This document shows positions 41,383 through 50,688 of a DNA stretch of 64,000 bases, piece after piece. The DNA lies in contig CAVYKV010000002.1 of the NCBI GenBank assembly GCA_963769255.1, positions 434,001 to 498,000 on the forward strand. The letters run 5' to 3'. Numbering within the stretch: the stretch's first letter is position 1; every line of letters begins with the position of its first letter. The translations under genes were made by a program, and so were the position numbers. The DNA comes from JAKACA01 sp963769255 (GTDB taxonomy: Bacteria; Actinomycetota; Acidimicrobiia; Acidimicrobiales; Bog-793). The notes beneath the pieces were generated by a model. It saw only the letters and a list, made by a program, of their open reading frames with translations. It had not been told where the DNA came from and did no database searches.

Positions 41383-44300
41383 CTACCCGGTGATCGAAAC
41401 GATCGGACGGGTCAGCTTGACGTGCGTCTCGGCTTGGGTTTCGTTGCCGAAGTTCTGGGCGTCGCCGAAGGCGTACAGGGTGCCGTTGGCGCCGGCCAGC
41501 CAGTAGCCGCCTTCGTCGGAGCCTGGGGTGGCGATGCCCACGACGTCCTTGACCCCCTGGCAACCGGAGCCCGAGGACATGCAGGACCCGTGGAACTTGG
41601 CGTCACCGAACGGGAACACACGGCCGTTCGAGCTGACGAGCAGGTACCCGCCGGCGTCGGGGCTGGCGATGCCGATGATGTCCTTGATCCCCTGGCAGCT
41701 CGAGCCCGAGGTGCACGAGCCGCGGGCCTTGGCGTTGCCGAAGGAGTACACGTGGCCGTCCGAGCCGACCAGCCAGTACCCGCCCGAGTCAGGGCTGTCG
41801 ATCGCCACGATGTCGTCGACGTGGACGCCCCTCGACGGCAGGTCGCCGTGGGAGACGGCGTCGCCGAAGGGATAGATCGCCCCGTTCGACGCGACCTCCC
41901 AGTAGCCCTTGCCGTCGGCGGTGGCGGCGATGCCGATGATGTCGTCGACGTGAATGCCGCGACCCGGCAGCGTGCCGTAGTTGTGGGCGGTGCCGAAGGC
42001 GTAGATGCCGCCGTCTGACTCCACCAACCAGTAGCCGTTGGTCATGGCCGCCATGCCGACGAAGTCGTAGATGTGCAGTCCGAGGCGGGGCACGGAACCA
42101 CGGAAGTGGGAACGGAAGTCGAACACCCCGCCGTCACCACCTTCGAGGCGGTAGCCGAGCGCCTTCACGAAGAAGACGGCACACGGGCTCGTGGAGGCCC
42201 GGTACTGGCCGCTGCCCGCGTAGCCGACTCGGTAGGAGAACCAGCCCGGGGCCAGCTCGCCGGACTTCGGCGAGCTCGGCACCGAGCCGCCCGACAGCTT
42301 GACGCTCCGGGTCGACAGCGCCTTGCCCGTGCAGGCGCTGCCGTTGTAGAGCGTGTAGGTGACGGTCCCCGTCGGCGTGAAGCCGGCGATACCGGAGACC
42401 TTCGCTGTGTCGTAGGAGGATGCCCCCTGCACCTCGTGGCCGGACCAGACGGCGGCCGTGGCGGCGTCGTGCACCGACTGGGAGGCCGACGATGCCCCCG
42501 GCAGCACGGAGAACGACTCGCAGCCGCTCGCCGCCGGCTCGTAGTTGCCATCGCCGCCGTAGACGGCCTCGGTGGCGTAGGTGCCGGCGCGGAGCTTGCC
42601 GGTCGACGGCGAGTTCGGCACGCCACCGCTCACTTCGAGGGGCGCCGTGGCCGTGGCGGCGGCCGTGCCGGAACAGGTGCCGTTGTCGAACAGCTCGTAG
42701 GTGACGTCACCGGTCGGCGTGAAGCCGCTGATACCCGTCACGGTGGCGGTGTCGACGGCGGAAGCCCCGAGGGTCTCGTGGCCGCTCCAGACGGAGTGGG
42801 TCGCTGCGTCGTGTACCGACTGGGCGGCCAACGGCGTCGCCGGCAGCACGGAGAACGACTCGCAGCCGCTCGCCCCCGACCCGTAGTTGCTGTCGCCGTT
42901 GTAGACGGCCTCGTAGCCGTACGTGCCGGCGTGGAGCTCTCCGGTCGCCGAGGAGTTCGGCACGGTGCCACCGTCTCCCAACTCGACCGTGTCCGCCACG
43001 GCGGGGTCGCCGGAGCAGGTGCCGTTGTCGAACAGTTCGTAGGTCACGGTCCCCGTCGGCGTGAAGCTCTCGACGCCGCTCACGGCCGACGTGTCGAAGG
43101 CGGAGGCCCCGAGGGTCTCGTCGCCGCTCCAGGAACCCTGCGTACCGGCGTCGTCGACCGATTGAGTGGCCAGCGGTGTCGCCGGCAGCACCGAGAACGA
43201 CTCGCAGCCGCTCGCCAGCGCCCCGTAGTTGCTGTCGCCGTTGTAGACGGCCTCGTAGCCGTACGTGCCGGCTGCCAGCGTTCCGGTTGCCGGCGAGGCC
43301 GGCGCGGAGCCACCGTCGCCGAGGTCGACCGTGTCCGCCACGGCCGGGTCGCCGGAGCAGGTGCCGTTGTCGAACAGCTCGTAGGTCACGGTCCCCGTCG
43401 GCGTGAAGCTCTCGACGCCGCTCACCGTCGTCGTGTCGAACGCCGAAGCGCCAAGGGTCTCGTCACCGCTCCAGGCTCCCTGCGTGGTGGAGTCGTCGAC
43501 CTGCTGGGTGACGTCCGGGGTCCCGAGGCCGAACGAGAACGCCTGGCAACTTCCCGTCGCCGGGAGGTAGTTGGCGTCGCCGGAGTAGGTCGCCAGGTAG
43601 CTGTAGTTGCCTGCCGCCAGCGGCGATGTGGTGGCCGAGTTCGGGACGCTGCCGTCGGCGAGGTCGACGGTCTGGCCGTCCACGTCGCCCGTGCAGGTGG
43701 CGTTCGAGTAGAAGTAGTAGGTGACCGTGCCGGTGTTGACGAAGCCGTCCACGCCGGAGACCATCGCCGTGTCGTAGGCCTGCGAGCCGGTGTCCTGCGG
43801 GCCGGAGACGAAGTCGACCTCCGAGGAGAGCGTCGGCGCCGCCTGGCCCACCGTGAAGGGGACGCAGGCGCTCGTGGCGGACTCGTAGTTGGCGTCACCT
43901 TGGTAGGAGGCCTGCACGAAGTAGGAGCCGGCACCGAGGGCGCTCGTGTCCTCCGAGCTCCCCGGGGTGCCGTCGGCGAGGGACACCTCGGAGGTCATGA
44001 GCAGCGTGCCCGTGCACTCCGCCGTCGCGTAGAACTGGTAGGTGAGGGTGCTCGTTGGCATGAAGCCCTCGACACCGGTCACGGTGGACGTGGCGTATGC
44101 CGATGCCCCCGTGGTTTCGGTGTTCGTCCATGTCTCGCCGGTGCCGGCGTCGATGAGCGAGACGCCGACGGTGGGTGTGGCGGGAACGACCGTGAGGAGC
44201 ACGCAGGAGCTCGTCGAACCCACGTAGTTCGAGTCACCCGAGTAGACCGCCTCGTAGCTGTAGGACCCAGGCGTCAGCGCCGCCGTGTCGGGCGCCGTGC

Positions 44301-47085
44301 CGACCGTGCCGTCCTCGATCGTCGTCGGCGTCGTGGTGGCGGCCGGGCCGCTGCAGGTGCCGTTGTCGAAGAAGCTGTAGGTCACGGTCCCGGTGGGCGT
44401 GGGCTGCGACTCGTTCGTGTCCGAGGGGCTCGGAAGGCCGGCGGAGGCGCTGGCCACGGTGCCGAGCACCTCCGGGTTGTCCCACGTCGAGTCGGTCGTG
44501 ACGTCGAGGCCCGCGAGCGCCTGGCTCGTGCCGGCCTGCTGGACGCTGAACGGCTGGCACGTCCCGGTGGAGCCGCTGTAGTCCGTCGTGCCGTTGAAGA
44601 CGGCCTGGTAGCTGTAGCTCCCCGCACCGAGCGGGGTGGAGTGGGCGGAGGGGTTGGCCGTACCAGATGCCACGGCCTCCGTGCTCGTCCCGAGCAGGGT
44701 GCCGAGGCAGTTGTCGCCCGAGTACAGGTCGTAGGTGACGGTGCCGGTGGCGCCATTGGTCACCGATGCGACATCGTCGGCCACTGCGCCCGGCACCTCG
44801 GTGTTGGTCCAGGTCGCTCCGGTGCCGACGTCCTTGACGGCGCCGCTCGTCGACGTCGACGCCTGACCGATGGCGAACGAGGTGCTGGCGGTCGACGACG
44901 GGTCGTTGGCATCGCCCGAGTAGGCCGCCGTCACCGAGTAGCTGCCGAGGGGGAGGACGGCGGTGGTGCAACTCGTCGCCTCGCCGGCGAGGCCGGTGAG
45001 GGTCACGGTGCACAGCGTCGTGCCGCCGGAGGTGAAGGTCACCGTTCCGGTCGCCGTCGCCGGCAGCCCGGACTCACTGAGCGTGACGGTGTTGCCGTAG
45101 CTCGTCTGGTTCGGCGCCGCGGCGGCGACGAAGTTCCACACGACGGCGGCGTCGCTCGTCTCGGTCTGTTCCCCTGACGGCGTGTAGCTGGCCTGCCAGA
45201 TGTCCGTGCCGGCGACCGTACTCGAGTAGGTGAAGGTGGTGATGCCGGAGGCGTTGGTCGTGCCGGAACCGGTCGAGGTCGTGCAGGGCCCGGACAGGCA
45301 CGTGAAGGTCACGGCGCCGTCAGAGACGGGCTCGCCGTTGCTCAGAACCGTCGCGCTGATGGTCTGGTTGGTGTTGATGGGGGCGCCCGTGACAGGACCA
45401 GTGAGGCTGACACTGCCGCTCACGGACGTGCCAGGCTCGGTGCAGCTCGAGCTGTTCGTTGCCTGCCAGCTCGCCGTGATCGTCACCGACGAGAGGTTGG
45501 AGGGCGGGGAATTCAAGGTAACCACGAAGTCCGGCAGGTTCTCTGCCGCCGAGAAGTTGTAGGCGGTGAGGTTGACCGATCCAGTCGAGTCGAGATCCAC
45601 GGGGTTGCTCCCGCCCGTTCCCGACAGCTCACTGCCATCGGCGTTCTCGAACTCGACGCTGCCGCCGCCATAGACGGTCGGCGGGGAGGGGTCCGTGATC
45701 TGTAGACCCGTCCACTGCGTCGGGACGCATTGCGCCGGCGGGGCGACGAAGTTGGCCGCCTGCAGGCGGATCGGTCCCTGGCCGCAGGCGCCGGCCGTGA
45801 AGGCGTCGAAGTTCTGGATCTGGCTCGAGCCGTTGTCGGAGTTCACCCAGAAGCAGGTGGGCCGCTGCGGGTCGACGTTGACCGAGTAGAGCAACCCGAG
45901 GTTCGAGAAGTCCTTCGGGAAGTTGCTGCACTCGGCGTCGGCGCTGTAGTCGAAACAGTAGACGGCGTTGTAGTCGCCGTTCGGCACGTACACCCTCGGG
46001 CCCACGGTCGTCGCAGGGCCGTTCCACGACGAGTTGACGGGCATCGTGCTGCCAGTCATGCCGGACGGCGTGGCGGTGCTGGCGCCGGCGAGGGTCCAGC
46101 AGGGGTTCGAGCCGTCCGGAATGCAGAAGCCGGTCGCCGTCCCAGCAGAGTTCAGCATCGGGAAGGCCGCTCCGTAGCTGCCCTCGTAGTCGAGGCCGGT
46201 CGCGACCGGCCAGCTGCCGCCACAGGAGCCGCCGGCGACCGACGGCTCGTAGCATCCGAGCGTCGTCGTGCCGCCGTCGGCGACGGGGATCTCGATCTGG
46301 CCGCCAAATGTGGCAATGGGCGGAGTGGGCTCAGGACTGACACTGATCCCGGACAAGCCGGTGCTGACGGCGTAGGGCTGGCTCGGGCAAGCCGAGTCCG
46401 TCGTCGTGCTGAAGCAGAGCAGCTGGTCCTCGGCCCCCGTCGGCGACGACGTGTTGACGTAGTTGAAGGCGTACATGTTCGTGCCGACCTGCACGGCGTC
46501 GCTGACGCCGCTGATGCCGTCGGCGGTCGGCGGGCCCTGCCCGGCCGGAACGAGCGGCTGGTAGCCGCAGAAGATGTTGGAGGCGGGGAGGGTGGCGTTC
46601 GTGTTGATGCAGACGACGCCGACCGTGTCGTCCTCGGGGTGCTCCGCAAACACGAACAGATCGCCGTTCGACTGATTGATCCAGACGGTGGGCTGGCCCT
46701 CGGTGTAGAAGGCGCTCCCGTCGGAGTCCGTGATGGTCACTGATCCACCCCAGCAGGGGGCGGTCTGAGCGGCGTTGGTCTGCAGGTGGCAGTCCACGCC
46801 GAGGTACTCCTGGTGGTGGAAGACGTTGTAGACCGCTGTCGACGTGAGGGCGACCGCCCAGCCGTCGCCGCTCGACGCCCCGGAGAAGTTCGATGAGGGC
46901 GGCGCAGGAATGTTGACCGTCGCCGTGTAGGTGACGGTGCCGCCGCTCGACGCGCTGGCCGGGGCGGCGGGGGACGCCACGAGCAGGCCGAGGCTCAGTG
47001 GGAGGATGGCGACAACGACAGCCGCGGCTCGCGTTCGCCACCCCTTCCTTAGGAACTCCCGTAGGCGGCTCGGCGCTCCAGGCAT
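41383..47085 (-). CDS. Giant secreted protein with Ig-like repeats and C-terminal YWLV-type propeller repeats
   Basis: The product has 1900 residues. ATG 47085 is chosen because AGAGGGAG lies nine bases upstream. A signal peptide (about 20-45, AAAVVVAILPLSLGLLVASP) precedes a unique region of about 450 residues. Next come Ig-like domains: one or two bacterial Ig-like 3 type (SLTGPVTGAPINTNQTISAT) and then eight units of about 114 residues ending SYSYxAVYxGDSNY, two of them nearly identical. The last 260 residues hold about six repeats of the form GYWLVxSDGxxYxFGxA, a presumed propeller seen in many actinobacterial exported proteins. It probably acts at the cell surface. No sortase signal is present and the function is unknown. 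Confidence 0.85.
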   Translation of the reverse strand: MPGAPSRLREFLRKGWRTRAAAVVVAILPLSLGLLVASPAAPASASSGGTVTYTATVNIPAPPSSNFSGASSGDGWAVALTSTAVYNVFHHQEYLGVDCHLQTNAAQTAPCWGGSVTITDSDGSAFYTEGQPTVWINQSNGDLFVFAEHPEDDTVGVVCINTNATLPASNIFCGYQPLVPAGQGPPTADGISGVSDAVQVGTNMYAFNYVNTSSPTGAEDQLLCFSTTTDSACPSQPYAVSTGLSGISVSPEPTPPIATFGGQIEIPVADGGTTTLGCYEPSVAGGSCGGSWPVATGLDYEGSYGAAFPMLNSAGTATGFCIPDGSNPCWTLAGASTATPSGMTGSTMPVNSSWNGPATTVGPRVYVPNGDYNAVYCFDYSADAECSNFPKDFSNLGLLYSVNVDPQRPTCFWVNSDNGSSQIQNFDAFTAGACGQGPIRLQAANFVAPPAQCVPTQWTGLQITDPSPPTVYGGGSVEFENADGSELSGTGGSNPVDLDSTGSVNLTAYNFSAAENLPDFVVTLNSPPSNLSSVTITASWQATNSSSCTEPGTSVSGSVSLTGPVTGAPINTNQTISATVLSNGEPVSDGAVTFTCLSGPCTTSTGSGTTNASGITTFTYSSTVAGTDIWQASYTPSGEQTETSDAAVVWNFVAAAAPNQTSYGNTVTLSESGLPATATGTVTFTSGGTTLCTVTLTGLAGEATSCTTAVLPLGSYSVTAAYSGDANDPSSTASTSFAIGQASTSTSGAVKDVGTGATWTNTEVPGAVADDVASVTNGATGTVTYDLYSGDNCLGTLLGTSTEAVASGTANPSAHSTPLGAGSYSYQAVFNGTTDYSGSTGTCQPFSVQQAGTSQALAGLDVTTDSTWDNPEVLGTVASASAGLPSPSDTNESQPTPTGTVTYSFFDNGTCSGPAATTTPTTIEDGTVGTAPDTAALTPGSYSYEAVYSGDSNYVGSTSSCVLLTVVPATPTVGVSLIDAGTGETWTNTETTGASAYATSTVTGVEGFMPTSTLTYQFYATAECTGTLLMTSEVSLADGTPGSSEDTSALGAGSYFVQASYQGDANYESATSACVPFTVGQAAPTLSSEVDFVSGPQDTGSQAYDTAMVSGVDGFVNTGTVTYYFYSNATCTGDVDGQTVDLADGSVPNSATTSPLAAGNYSYLATYSGDANYLPATGSCQAFSFGLGTPDVTQQVDDSTTQGAWSGDETLGASAFDTTTVSGVESFTPTGTVTYELFDNGTCSGDPAVADTVDLGDGGSAPASPATGTLAAGTYGYEAVYNGDSNYGALASGCESFSVLPATPLATQSVDDAGTQGSWSGDETLGASAFDTSAVSGVESFTPTGTVTYELFDNGTCSGDPAVADTVELGDGGTVPNSSATGELHAGTYGYEAVYNGDSNYGSGASGCESFSVLPATPLAAQSVHDAATHSVWSGHETLGASAVDTATVTGISGFTPTGDVTYELFDNGTCSGTAAATATAPLEVSGGVPNSPSTGKLRAGTYATEAVYGGDGNYEPAASGCESFSVLPGASSASQSVHDAATAAVWSGHEVQGASSYDTAKVSGIAGFTPTGTVTYTLYNGSACTGKALSTRSVKLSGGSVPSSPKSGELAPGWFSYRVGYAGSGQYRASTSPCAVFFVKALGYRLEGGDGGVFDFRSHFRGSVPRLGLHIYDFVGMAAMTNGYWLVESDGGIYAFGTAHNYGTLPGRGIHVDDIIGIAATADGKGYWEVASNGAIYPFGDAVSHGDLPSRGVHVDDIVAIDSPDSGGYWLVGSDGHVYSFGNAKARGSCTSGSSCQGIKDIIGIASPDAGGYLLVSSNGRVFPFGDAKFHGSCMSSGSGCQGVKDVVGIATPGSDEGGYWLAGANGTLYAFGDAQNFGNETQAETHVKLTRPIVSITG
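42400..44870. repeat. Tandem coding repeats of about 342 bp
   Basis: Eight Ig-like units occur in the giant gene. The two centred near 42.9 and 43.25 kb are almost identical in DNA (for example the same run around 42851 and again 342 bases later at 43193), which implies recent duplication or gene conversion. Limits are approximate. Confidence 0.75.
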
Positions 47086-47234
47086 GGTGGACTCCCTCTG
47101 TGATCCGTTCAAGTTGATGTAGAGGAATCGTCACGAGTTGCCCAACACTTGAGCAGACGCCCTCGCCGAAAGCGCAGCTTGCGCAGGTTGAGCAGGCGAT
47201 CTTGGGCCTGTCAGGCGCCTCCGCCAGGCGGCGC

Positions 47235-48113
47235 TCAGGCCACGCCACCCCCGGCACGCAACGCCGCGCGCAGCGCCGCCGCCAGAACGTGCCGGCGGGG
47301 CGACGCCTCCCGAAGGGTCAGGAGCTCCGTCCGGTGGATGAGGGTGGGCGACCCGAAAGGGACAGTAACGATGCCATCAACTCGGACACCGATGGACACC
47401 GGGACGAGCGCCACCCCGAGGCCGGCGGCGACGAGCGACAGGATCGTCGGCAGATCGCTGCCCTCGCAGATGGGCCGAATCTGCTCGAAACCCGCCAGAG
47501 CGGCTGCACCCCCGGCGCTCACCCAGGGGGCGTCGACGAGGACGTCCAGGTCGATGCGGGACCGGCGGGCGAGCGGATGGGCCGTCGGGAGGGCGACGAG
47601 GAGGGGACCTTCGGAGACGGCGCTCGGCACGAGCAGGCCGGGATCGCTGAGATGCAGCGGCTCGCTCGGACCGACGACGCCGTCCACGAGCGCTGCGTCC
47701 ACGAGGCCGGAGGCGAGCTGGGCGACGGCGGCCGCCGCCTCCAGCGTGCGGACGGCGATGCGCACGGACGGTTGGGCGGCCCGCACGTCGCGAAGGGCCG
47801 CAGCGAGGAGCGCCGGCGACGCCAAGGGGCAGGCGGCGACGCGCAGCTCGGAGGGCTCCGCCCCGAGATGCCCGAGCTCGCTGCGGGCGACGTCGAGGCG
47901 CAAGAGGACGTGCTGGGCGTGCTCGGCCAGCCGTACGCAGGCGGGCGTCGGGCGCACGGGCCGCCGCTCGAAGAGCACGTGTCCGAGCTCGCGCTCGAGC
48001 GCCCCGATCTGCTGCGAAACGGCGGACTGCGTGTAGCCGAGCTCGTCGGCCGCCGCCGTGAACGAGGAGAGGCGGCGGACGGCGAGCAGCGTTCGCAGAT
48101 CCTGGAGGTCCAT
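47235..48113 (-). CDS. LysR-family transcriptional regulator
   Basis: The product has 292 residues from ATG 48113, which gives the usual start MDLQDLRTLLAVRRLSSFTA. The winged helix-turn-helix spans about residues 18-60 (ADELGYTQSAVSQQIGALER), followed by a substrate-binding type effector domain. It is divergent from the amidotransferase-like gene across 74 bp that contain AT-rich near-symmetric sequence (GGATAACCATAACTAATG), the normal place for its operator. The effector is unknown. Confidence 0.92.
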   Translation of the reverse strand: MDLQDLRTLLAVRRLSSFTAAADELGYTQSAVSQQIGALERELGHVLFERRPVRPTPACVRLAEHAQHVLLRLDVARSELGHLGAEPSELRVAACPLASPALLAAALRDVRAAQPSVRIAVRTLEAAAAVAQLASGLVDAALVDGVVGPSEPLHLSDPGLLVPSAVSEGPLLVALPTAHPLARRSRIDLDVLVDAPWVSAGGAAALAGFEQIRPICEGSDLPTILSLVAAGLGVALVPVSIGVRVDGIVTVPFGSPTLIHRTELLTLREASPRRHVLAAALRAALRAGGGVA

Positions 48114-48187
48114 TGGATAACCATAACTAATGTGGGTAGTACCGATCATCGTTGGACTTTCTGTCAACGACCGTTCACGATCATGGC

Positions 48188-48937
48188 ATGACCAACTCAC
48201 CGCCCCGCCTGGCCCTCGTCGGCGACCGCTCGCCGTCGGTCCGTGCCCACCGCCGCATCCCCGGTCTCGTCGAGGCGCTCGGCGCCGGTGCGGGCGACCC
48301 TGTCGAGCTGTACTGGCTCCACTCGACGGCAATCGCCAGCCCTTCCGATCTGGAGGGCTTCGACGGCATCTGGGTCGTCCCCGGCAGCCCTTACGAGAAC
48401 CGGGACGGCGTCCTTGCCGCCATCCAGGCGGCCCGCCAGAACGAGGTACCCCTCCTCGGGACCTGCGGCGGCTTTCAGCACCTGCTGCTCGAGTTCGCCC
48501 GCAACGTCTGCGGCATCGAGGAGGCGGAGAACGCCGAGCAGCACCCGGACGCCGCCGAGTTGCTGATCGTGCCCCTCGAGTGCTCCCTCCTCGGCGAGGA
48601 GGCCGGCGTCGTCATCGAGGGCGGCACGCTCGCCGCCGAGCTGATGGGCCCCGGGCCGACGGTCGAGCGTTTCTTCTGCCGCTACGGCCTCGAGGAGCGA
48701 TGCGTCAGCACGCTGCAGCAACATGGCCTCGTCGTCTCCGGCCGGGACACCTCCGGCTCGGTGCGCGTCGTCGAGCTGCCGGGGCACTCGTACTTCCTGG
48801 GCTCCCTCTTCCAACCCGAGCTCTCCTCCGATTCGGCCTGGATCCACCCGCTCATCTCCGGCTTCGACCGGGCCGTGCGTCACCATGCCGCTGGCGCCGA
48901 GTCATCGGCCGCCACCGAGCTGGAACGGGCCGGCTGA
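48188..48937 (+). CDS. Class I glutamine-amidotransferase-like protein related to the CTP synthase C-terminal domain
   Basis: The product has 249 residues. The nucleophile elbow is present (LLGTCGGFQHLLLEF), but the catalytic His of class I amidotransferases is Gln in LFQPELSS, where HPE is normal. FWVVPGSPYENRDG-type and HCRYGL-type segments match the CTP-synthase-C-terminal-like family of actinobacteria, in which this change seems usual. No synthetase domain is attached. It therefore may not use the standard Cys-His-Glu triad. It is divergent from the LysR gene and coupled to the DinB-like gene. Confidence 0.82.
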   Translation: MTNSPPRLALVGDRSPSVRAHRRIPGLVEALGAGAGDPVELYWLHSTAIASPSDLEGFDGIWVVPGSPYENRDGVLAAIQAARQNEVPLLGTCGGFQHLLLEFARNVCGIEEAENAEQHPDAAELLIVPLECSLLGEEAGVVIEGGTLAAELMGPGPTVERFFCRYGLEERCVSTLQQHGLVVSGRDTSGSVRVVELPGHSYFLGSLFQPELSSDSAWIHPLISGFDRAVRHHAAGAESSAATELERAG

Positions 48938-49473
48938 TGGCGATCACCCCGGACACGAAGGACTGGACGTCCGTGTTGGAGCGGCCGTGTGGGGAGTGCG
49001 GTTTCGATGCGGGGGTCCTCGAGGTCGGCGCCATCCCGGACCGCCTGCGCGAGAACGCCGCCGCCTGGCGGTTCATCCTCGGGGGTCGCCCCGACGAGGA
49101 GCTGCGCCGTCGGCCGTCCGACGACCGTTGGTCCGACCTCGAGTACGCCTGCCACGTCCGCGACGTCTTCCGCATGGCGAGCCTCCGGCTCGGGCGCATG
49201 CTGGACGACGACGATCCCATGTTCCAGAACTGGGACCAGGACGCCACGGCCGTGGAGGACCGCTACGGCGAGCAGGATCCCTCCATGGTGGCGGGCGAGC
49301 TCTCCGAGGCGGCGAACGCGCTTGCCGACAGCTACGCCGCTGTCCCGGAGAACGCTTGGAGCCGGCCGGGCCGGCGCAGCGACGGCGCCAACTTCACGAT
49401 CGGGAGCTTCGGCCGCTACATCGTGCACGACCCGACCCATCATCTCGTGGACGTCGGCTACACCGGGGGGTGA
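48937..49473 (+). CDS. DinB-family protein
   Basis: The product has 178 residues. The ATG shares a base with the stop before it (TGATG). The four-helix DinB fold is suggested by RWSDLEYACHVRDVFRMASL with its His, and by a second His in HDPTHHLVDV, which would be metal ligands. An N-terminal CGECGFDAG motif is kept in a subgroup from actinobacteria. Related proteins are thiol-dependent transferases, for instance using mycothiol. The actual reaction is unknown. It is the last gene of the unit before a strong hairpin. Confidence 0.85.
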   Translation: MAITPDTKDWTSVLERPCGECGFDAGVLEVGAIPDRLRENAAAWRFILGGRPDEELRRRPSDDRWSDLEYACHVRDVFRMASLRLGRMLDDDDPMFQNWDQDATAVEDRYGEQDPSMVAGELSEAANALADSYAAVPENAWSRPGRRSDGANFTIGSFGRYIVHDPTHHLVDVGYTGG

Positions 49474-49553
49474 GAGCGGGAGCCGGGAGGCGGCCTCGGC
49501 CAACGATGCCTGCCGACCCTCGCAGGGCCGCTACTCCCGGGCCTCAACGAGAC

Positions 49554-49585
49554 GACGGGCCGGCTCTCCGCCGAGCCGGCCCGTC
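49554..49585. terminator. Perfect 13-bp GC hairpin
   Basis: GACGGGCCGGCTC (49554-49566) and GAGCCGGCCCGTC (49573-49585) enclose a six-base loop. It lies 80 bp after the DinB stop and ahead of the convergent PEP-mutase-like gene, within a 317-bp gene-free stretch that holds nothing else I can name. No U tract is present. Confidence 0.8.
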
Positions 49586-49790
49586 CCAGTTCCCGCTGTG
49601 AAATAGGTATCGGCCCCCGCGAACACAATCTGTAGTCATTCGACCGCGGAGAGTGGTGAGAAGCCCGCCGGGCGGCCTGCGCCGGCTGCGTACCGCGTGC
49701 GTAAAGTCACCGAGATCCGCCGTTTTCGGGCGTCCTCGTCACTCAGTACGCCCTCAGAGGCGCCGGTCGAGGGCCGGCCCGACGCCCGAC

Positions 49791-50609
49791 TCAGCCGGCG
49801 CCGAACGCCTCCCGCGCTACCGGTCCCCCGACGGCCACCCGCTCGAAGTACCCGTAGGTGCCCTCGTGCATGAGCTCCCGTGCCGCCTCGACGAGCGCAC
49901 CGAGCGCCACCCACGTGAAGGCCCCGCCCACCGAGACGCGGCGCACGCCGGCCTCGGCCAGCTGCGGCACGGGCGGCACGTTGGGGAGGGCGAGCACGTT
50001 CACGGGCTTGCCGACGGACGACGCGAGCGAGCGGATCTCGCCGAGCTCCCAGATGCCGGGGGCGTAGAGCACATCGGCCCCCGCCTCCTCGTAGGCCTGC
50101 AGGCGCACGATCGTGTCGGCGAGATCGGGGCGACGGTGCAGGTAGTTCTCCGACCGCGCCGTGAGGACGAGGTGCACAGGCCCGGAATGGGCGGCCTCGA
50201 CCGCAGCCTCCACCCGCTCGACCGCCTCGGGGAGCTCGAAGATGGGGTCGTCGGGACGCCCGGTCGAGTCCTCCACGGAGCAACCCGAGAGACCGACGGC
50301 GAGGGCGAGGGCGACCGTCTCGCCGACGCCGGCCGCGTTGCCGGCGAAACCGTTCTCGAGATCCGCCGACACCGGCAAGTCCGTCGCCTCCGCGATGGAG
50401 GCGGCCTGACCGAGCGCCTCGTCCCGCCGCAGCGAACCGTCGAGGCGGCCGAGCGTCGCCGCCGAGCCGCTGCTCGTCGTCGCCAAGGCTCGAAAGCCGA
50501 GCGACGCCAGCACTTTGGCCGAGCCGGCATCCCACGGGTTCGGCATGAGAAGCGGCACGTCGGTGTGGTGCAGCGCCAGGAACTCCTCCGCCCGCGTCAC
50601 AGCATCCAT
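49791..50609 (-). CDS. Isocitrate lyase / PEP mutase superfamily protein
   Basis: The product has 272 residues. The TIM barrel shows PNPWDAGSAKVLASLGF near the start, the metal-binding VSADLENGFAG and GLSGCSVEDSTG, and then LVLTARSENYLH. The catalytic Cys loop of isocitrate and methylisocitrate lyases (KKCGH) is absent, so it belongs to the broad PEP-mutase-like group that includes oxaloacetate hydrolases and unknown enzymes. The substrate is undefined. It is divergent from the MFS gene by 79 bp. Confidence 0.85.
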   Translation of the reverse strand: MDAVTRAEEFLALHHTDVPLLMPNPWDAGSAKVLASLGFRALATTSSGSAATLGRLDGSLRRDEALGQAASIAEATDLPVSADLENGFAGNAAGVGETVALALAVGLSGCSVEDSTGRPDDPIFELPEAVERVEAAVEAAHSGPVHLVLTARSENYLHRRPDLADTIVRLQAYEEAGADVLYAPGIWELGEIRSLASSVGKPVNVLALPNVPPVPQLAEAGVRRVSVGGAFTWVALGALVEAARELMHEGTYGYFERVAVGGPVAREAFGAG

Positions 50610-50688
50610 GGGCTCACCGTACCGAACGGCGCCGGAAACCGGGTGCCGGGCCGCTCGTCGCAGCCTGCCCTGCCGTCAAGATGGTGCG

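Noticed and set aside
41240..41563. Minus-strand frame of 107 codons at the right edge of the tRNA-Ser element
   Set aside because: Mostly the wrong frame of the giant protein's C-terminus plus the att-like repeat; no start site.
42073..45177. 1034-codon plus-strand frame opposite the giant repeat protein
   Set aside because: It is the mirror of a highly repetitive GC-rich gene, its product is an Arg/Gly/Val-rich shadow, and there is no ribosome site.
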